From an uncultured Pseudomonadota bacterium (GTDB taxonomy: Bacteria; Pseudomonadota; Gammaproteobacteria; Burkholderiales; Eutrophovitaceae): a DNA stretch of 10,764 bases. Made by a program: the position numbers and the translations under genes. The DNA is taken from assembly GCA_913057845.1 (NCBI GenBank), contig CAJXPC010000033.1:1-10764 (forward strand), given 5' to 3'. The notes beneath the pieces were generated by a model. That model did no database searches. It had not been told where the DNA came from and worked only from the letters and a program-made list of their open reading frames with translations. Of the stretch, positions 7,338-10,764 are shown piece by piece (the first letter of the stretch is position 1; each line of letters opens with the position of its first letter).

Positions 7338-8480
7338 CTATCCCAACCTTTCTTGTAGAACCAGCAAAATACGTTTTTCTGTTTCGTTATGCACCGCTTG
7401 TCCATTTTCGTCTTGGATAGTGACCATGCTGGTCTCATCGTCACCACTCACCATAATTCGATACACCATAGGCTCAGAAATTTTTGCCTCTTTCCAAAAT
7501 TTAAGTCGATCAATCCCTTTTTTCACCACTTGCCCATCTGGGTCGTGATACCTGACGAAATACAAACCCTTGACCTCATCACGGCTTTCTAAAGACGCGC
7601 CCATGGTCAACAGAACAATGCCAACCCGGTCCCACACTCTTTGAACAGAGTCAGCAACAATAAGGGCATGCCCCCCACTCTCGTCATCTATGGAAACTAG
7701 AGTAGCCATGGGTTTTGCTTCATTTGAGATTCCGCTAGCCGCGACTATCTCCTCCGGTAGGCCAAGATACAACATTAACTCGTAGAGCATCTTAGCCTCG
7801 GCATTGGGGTCTCTGGGCGTATCTGCCCACGTATTTAGAATCATCTCACCACTCATGGTCATGACTTTTTTCATTCCTTGATGACTCACGTAGATCTCTG
7901 TCTCCCCTTCACTAACCCGCTCAATTCGGGTCCAAAACTTGTCCCTCTCGGGAGAAGAATAAGCACTAGAGAAAATATTTTTCACCCATGCCTGAAATCC
8001 CGTTAAGGCTGTCTTGGAATTCTCCTCAGCCCAATCCGTTTCAATAATTCCTGTTACCGGCGATTGATCTACAATCAAAAATCCTTTCATCATCCAAAAT
8101 TCCGTAATAATGGGCCATATTTCCTCCACGGGTCTATCGACGATTAACCACCGATACGTGCCCTCTCGGCCAATATTGACATCAGGCACAGTCGGTAAAA
8201 GTGTCGTTGTCGCAGTCGCGGTATCCGAACCCCTCTCCTCTGCATATTTGGAGAATGTTGTCTCATTATCACCTGGAATCGCGTAGCGCTCACTTTGTTC
8301 AATCGAACCAAGTTCTGGAGGAATTACTAGTGGGGCCGTTCGAGATCCTGCCCCTGCAGACTTATAATCAACTTTCCTTTTTTCGGAAATCGTATCGCAC
8401 GCAGCAACAGAAAGACAGATAAGAGAACATAACAGTAACTTCTGTAGAGAATGAAAATTCATAATTAATTTTTTTGCCAT
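7338..8480 (-). CDS. bamC: BamC, outer membrane assembly lipoprotein
   Basis: Lipoprotein accessory subunit of the BAM complex, which inserts beta-barrel proteins into the outer membrane. The 380-residue precursor has a signal peptide with hydrophobic core LLLCSLICLSVAA and lipobox VAAC, giving lipidated C28. A disordered N-terminal segment follows, with the BamC-like KVDYKSAG and PLVIPPEL (about 37–57) that in E. coli BamC contacts BamD. Two helix-grip domains come next, about 108–240 (YRWLIVDRPVEEIWPIITEF) and 258–380 (HALIVADSVQRVWDRVGIVL). It is longer than E. coli BamC (344). The position directly after dapA matches the dapA–bamC pairing seen in many proteobacteria. An internal ATG at 8462 gives a more typical 21-residue signal; neither start has a clear ribosome-binding site, so the start is uncertain by six codons. 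Confidence 0.88.
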   Translation of the reverse strand: MAKKLIMNFHSLQKLLLCSLICLSVAACDTISEKRKVDYKSAGAGSRTAPLVIPPELGSIEQSERYAIPGDNETTFSKYAEERGSDTATATTTLLPTVPDVNIGREGTYRWLIVDRPVEEIWPIITEFWMMKGFLIVDQSPVTGIIETDWAEENSKTALTGFQAWVKNIFSSAYSSPERDKFWTRIERVSEGETEIYVSHQGMKKVMTMSGEMILNTWADTPRDPNAEAKMLYELMLYLGLPEEIVAASGISNEAKPMATLVSIDDESGGHALIVADSVQRVWDRVGIVLLTMGASLESRDEVKGLYFVRYHDPDGQVVKKGIDRLKFWKEAKISEPMVYRIMVSGDDETSMVTIQDENGQAVHNETEKRILLVLQERLG

Positions 8481-8510
8481 GTTTTTAAAATAATTTATAT
8501 ATTTTATACA

Positions 8511-9389
8511 TCAAAGTCTAATTCCCACATGTGTCAACGAGTCGAGCACCACTTGATGAAATTTTTCATCCAAATCCGTCAACGGAAGTCTAATGCCAGC
8601 ATGGATTTTACCCATTCTTTCGAGGGCCCATTTGACAGGGATCGGATTGGCCTCTACAAATAAATTGGTATTCAAGAGCGACAGTTGATCATTCATGGAT
8701 CGGGCTTTTTGATAGTCTCCCGCCAAAATGGCATCACAGACCAACTGAATCTCCTTAGGAACCACATTAGCAGTGACTGAAATCACCCCCTGAGACCCGA
8801 GCATCATCAGAGCCATGAACGTAGCGTCATCCCCACTATAAACAACAAAATCCTTAGGAGTTCTATTAATCAAGTCTGCGCCTCTCGACATATCTCCGGT
8901 AGCATCTTTGACCCCAATGATATTGTCCACTTCGGCAAGCCTGAACACCGTATCATTGTGAAGATCCGCGATCGTTCTTGATGGCACGTTGTACAAGATT
9001 TGAGGCATATCGACCGACTCGGCAATTTTACGGAAATGCCTATATAAGCCCTCTTGAGTAGGTTTGTTGTAGTACGGAACAACCGATAAACTAATATCCG
9101 CCCCAACCTTTTGAGCGTGGCCAGATAGCTCAATAGCTTCAGCAGTCGAATTAGCACCTGTGCCAGCGATCACAGGAACCCGACTCGCTACGTGCTTCAC
9201 CGCATACTCTATTAATGCCGCATGCTCATCTACGGCCACTGTTGGAGACTCTCCCGTAGTGCCTACAACGACGATCCCACGTGTCCCACAATCGATATGC
9301 CAATCGATCAAATGCCCCAAGGACTCGTAGTCTAGACTCCCGTCCTCAAACATTGGGGTCACAATAGCAACAAGGCTTCCGACCAACAT
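8511..9389 (-). CDS. dapA: DapA, 4-hydroxy-tetrahydrodipicolinate synthase
   Basis: Condenses pyruvate with aspartate-semialdehyde, the first committed step of the diaminopimelate/lysine pathway in the cytoplasm, supplying peptidoglycan and protein. With the ATG at 9389 the protein is 292 residues, equal to E. coli DapA. Key residues fall at the E. coli positions: T44 and T45 (GTTGESPT), Y107, Y133 and R138 (YNVPSRT) and the Schiff-base lysine K161 (GVKDATGD), so it should be active. The start is set by GGAGGT five bases before ATG 9389. A TTG at 9401 is in frame but sits just before that ribosome-binding site, with GGAGGT as its next two codons. It lies 58 bases after the methyltransferase gene and 30 bases before bamC, probably on one transcript. 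Confidence 0.97.
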   Translation of the reverse strand: MLVGSLVAIVTPMFEDGSLDYESLGHLIDWHIDCGTRGIVVVGTTGESPTVAVDEHAALIEYAVKHVASRVPVIAGTGANSTAEAIELSGHAQKVGADISLSVVPYYNKPTQEGLYRHFRKIAESVDMPQILYNVPSRTIADLHNDTVFRLAEVDNIIGVKDATGDMSRGADLINRTPKDFVVYSGDDATFMALMMLGSQGVISVTANVVPKEIQLVCDAILAGDYQKARSMNDQLSLLNTNLFVEANPIPVKWALERMGKIHAGIRLPLTDLDEKFHQVVLDSLTHVGIRL

Positions 9390-9393
9390 GGCC

Positions 9394-9399
9394 ACCTCC
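9394..9399 (-). promoter_or_regulatory. Strong Shine-Dalgarno for dapA
   Basis: GGAGGT on the - strand precedes ATG 9389 by four bases. It is the best ribosome-binding site in the window and shows that the upstream TTG at 9401 is not the start. Confidence 0.75.
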
Positions 9400-9447
9400 A
9401 AATTAAAGAAAATAAATACCTAAGTTAGAGTCTCTATTTTACCTGAA

Positions 9448-9999
9448 TCACTTGTCAGGCAGACATTTTTCAGAGAACTGATAATCAAAGGAAACCGCAC
9501 AAACTCTTTGGATATAAGCAGGCTTAGGTAGACTCACCGGACCCGCTTCATACATAACCACCTGGAGCTTTTCTCGAACGACATCAATCAACTCATTGGC
9601 TCGCAACAAAAAATCTGGGTTGGTGGGTCGACCCAATTGTTCATTCCCAATCATAAAAGTCTCGTAAATCAATATTCCTGAATCAGATAGTCCATTTACG
9701 ATATGAGGGATGATTGGTCGGTGTAAGTAATTTGTCACTACAATGCCATCAAACTTATCTTCTGGGAAAGGCCACACCCCCCTTTCCAAATCAAACTCAA
9801 CCACATTGATGCCACTAAAAGTTGCGAACTGCGCCAAGGATTCGGCGTCTTTATCCACAGCTGTGACAAGATGTCCTCTATCGGCTAGGTAACGGGCATG
9901 CCGACCTGATCCACATGCCAAATCGAGCACATTCGAGTTAGGCCTTAGTAGCTTTGCACACTTACTAACCCACAACGACGGTTCAGAGCTGGTATGCAC
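9448..9999 (-). CDS. Class I SAM-dependent methyltransferase, substrate unknown
   Basis: A small Rossmann-fold methyltransferase of 183 residues. The SAM-binding motif I is VLDLACGSG (24–32) followed by RHARYLADRGH. The acidic residue ending strand 2 is D49 (TAVDKDAE), D70 may contact the adenine, and the post-II/motif IV region is DGIVVTNYLHRP (84–95). The later block GRPTNPDFLLRANEL resembles TehB/Methyltransf_11-like proteins common in betaproteobacteria. The substrate is not predictable. The start is GTG at 9999; an in-frame stop lies a few codons upstream, so no longer version exists, and no clear ribosome-binding site is seen. It is the first gene of the leftward block with dapA and bamC, 58 bases from dapA. 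A promoter candidate lies about 35 bases upstream. Confidence 0.82.
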   Translation of the reverse strand: MHTSSEPSLWVSKCAKLLRPNSNVLDLACGSGRHARYLADRGHLVTAVDKDAESLAQFATFSGINVVEFDLERGVWPFPEDKFDGIVVTNYLHRPIIPHIVNGLSDSGILIYETFMIGNEQLGRPTNPDFLLRANELIDVVREKLQVVMYEAGPVSLPKPAYIQRVCAVSFDYQFSEKCLPDK

Positions 10000-10034
10000 A
10001 AGGATAATCGTTCAAGATAGAGAAAAATTTAATG

Positions 10035-10063
10035 GTTATACTGTGAAAAGTAGTTCATGTAAG
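10035..10063 (-). promoter_or_regulatory. Candidate promoter for the methyltransferase–dapA–bamC–MBL block
   Basis: On the - strand, CTTACA (10063–10058, four of six to the -35 consensus) and TATAAC (10040–10035, five of six to -10) are separated by exactly 17 bases. A start near 10028 would give a leader of about 28 bases before GTG 9999. AT-rich sequence makes chance matches easy, so confidence is modest. Confidence 0.35.
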
Positions 10064-10176
10064 AGTACTATAGTTTAGGGAAAGCAATATTTAAATTTGA
10101 ATCTAAGTTAAACACTAAAGCTTTAATTTGTGTCGTGGATCTAATACCTGCATCACCTCATTATTCGCCTAAAAAA

Positions 10177-10692
10177 ATGCAATTAAACCACTCTCCAAAA
10201 GCTCTTAGCCAAATCATATTTACCGTTATCGTGACGTCGTTGATATGGGGATGCAGCGCGGTATCCGTTTTAGCCCCCATTGACGGACTAAAAGGTAGCG
10301 GAACTGTTCGGTTTTATGAAAGTGGAAGTTTTCTAAAAGTTCAGGTCCGCTTATCAAATTTAGTGCCTCATAGCACTCATAATCTTCGCATTCATGAAAC
10401 TGGAGATTGTCGAGATCCCTTGAGGGGAAGCGCGGGAGAACCGTTTAAACCTATCAACCATAACTTGGATCTAACGGATATCAAAGAACCCCACCTGGGT
10501 AACCTAGGTGATGTCGTTGCTGACGAAGATGGTGTCGTTGAATACCACTTCTCTCTTTTGGGGACAAAGTTAACAGGTCCGAAAACAGACAGTATTCTGG
10601 GAAGATCTCTAATTTTGACAATCGAGACGAAAGGCAGCAGCTCTGGCCGAGTCATTGCATGTGGCTTGATCAGTAAAAATTCTACGCTATAG
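10177..10692 (+). CDS. Secreted Cu/Zn superoxide dismutase-like protein lacking most metal ligands
   Basis: Probable exported, possibly lipid-anchored, member of the SodC fold that looks catalytically dead. With ATG 10177 it has 171 residues: an N-terminal signal with core IIFTVIVTSLI, and C26 after WG (a poor lipobox because of W24). SodC landmarks follow in order: RIHETGDC (71–78), GSAGEPFKP (84–92), HLGNLGDVVADEDG (106–119), ILGRSLIL (140–147) and GRVIACGLI (157–165). C78 and C162 match the conserved disulfide. Of the copper ligands, His46 is R71, His63 is P89 and His120 is T148; only H73 (His48) remains. Of the zinc ligands, H106 (His80) remains, Asp83 is N109 and His71 has no clear match. 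The frame is intact, so this looks like a repurposed protein, not decay. A GTG at 10135 would add 14 residues ahead of the signal; neither start has a clear ribosome-binding site. It is divergent from the methyltransferase gene. Confidence 0.75.
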   Translation: MQLNHSPKALSQIIFTVIVTSLIWGCSAVSVLAPIDGLKGSGTVRFYESGSFLKVQVRLSNLVPHSTHNLRIHETGDCRDPLRGSAGEPFKPINHNLDLTDIKEPHLGNLGDVVADEDGVVEYHFSLLGTKLTGPKTDSILGRSLILTIETKGSSSGRVIACGLISKNSTL

Positions 10693-10718
10693 AACTAGAA
10701 ATGGTTCCTGTTTTAAAC

Positions 10719-10764
10719 CTGTCTCTTATACACATCTCCGAGCCCACGAGACCTCTCTACATCT
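10719..10764 (+). other. Nextera P7-side adapter with i7 index (artefact)
   Basis: Bases 10719–10737 are the reverse-complement mosaic end (CTGTCTCTTATACACATCT), 10738–10752 (CCGAGCCCACGAGAC) are the Read 2 tail, 10753–10760 (CTCTCTAC) match i7 index N707, and 10761–10764 (ATCT) begin the P7 sequence. Genomic sequence ends at 10718, 26 bases after the last gene. Confidence 0.98.

Noticed and set aside
8201..8422. 73-residue + strand ORF opposite bamC
   Set aside because: It is antisense within bamC, has no recognisable motif and no ribosome-binding site I could identify. bamC coding on the other strand fully explains it.
8870..9157. 95-residue - strand ORF inside dapA
   Set aside because: It is an out-of-frame shadow of dapA, whose conserved catalytic residues show which frame is real.
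10037..10042. TATACT on the + strand as the -10 of the SodC-like gene
   Set aside because: No acceptable -35 lies 16–18 bases upstream, and a start there would leave a leader of over 100 bases. The overlapping - strand arrangement is a better promoter match.

Overview
This is a stretch of proteobacterial chromosome, probably betaproteobacterial (Nitrosomonadales/Burkholderiales-like). The placement is an inference from gene order (methyltransferase–dapA–bamC–metallo-beta-lactamase-fold gene) and from family resemblance; I could not run a taxonomic search. Composition looks moderate (roughly mid-40s % GC by eye), genes are tightly packed, and no tRNA, rRNA, CRISPR array, insertion sequence or phage gene is visible. 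Only bases 49–10718 are genomic. Both ends are Illumina Nextera adapter sequence carrying readable i5 and i7 indices, so the apparent ATG of the first ORF lies in the adapter.

Left block, + strand (49–4781): the 3' part of pqqB, then pqqC, pqqD and pqqE, tightly packed and overlapping. Together these make most of the pyrroloquinoline quinone (PQQ) cofactor pathway. PqqD presents the precursor peptide to the radical-SAM enzyme PqqE, PqqB acts on the processed intermediate, and PqqC performs the final oxidation. The precursor gene pqqA would lie upstream, outside the window. A two-gene ABC-2 exporter (ATPase and permease, sharing one base) follows pqqE. It resembles the PedB/PedC-type transporters found beside PQQ-dependent alcohol dehydrogenase genes, which suggests a methylotroph or alcohol oxidiser.

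Middle block (4810–6548): a SlyD-type peptidyl-prolyl isomerase on the - strand and a JmjC/cupin ribosomal protein hydroxylase (RoxA/YcfD type) on the + strand are divergently transcribed from a ~120-base AT-rich spacer. The spacer contains a perfect 8-base-arm inverted repeat.

Right block, - strand (6551–9999): reading leftwards, a class I methyltransferase, dapA (lysine/peptidoglycan precursor), bamC (outer-membrane assembly lipoprotein) and a YycJ/WalJ-like MBL-fold hydrolase form a probable operon. A candidate promoter lies at 10035–10063. Diverging from it, on the + strand (10177–10692), is a secreted Cu/Zn-superoxide-dismutase-like protein. It keeps the family's cysteine pair and fold signatures but has lost most metal ligands.

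I see no wholly new system. The most notable biological items are the metal-ligand-less SodC-like protein, the exporter attached to the PQQ genes and the dyad between slyD and roxA. The most important technical item is the adapter sequence at both ends.
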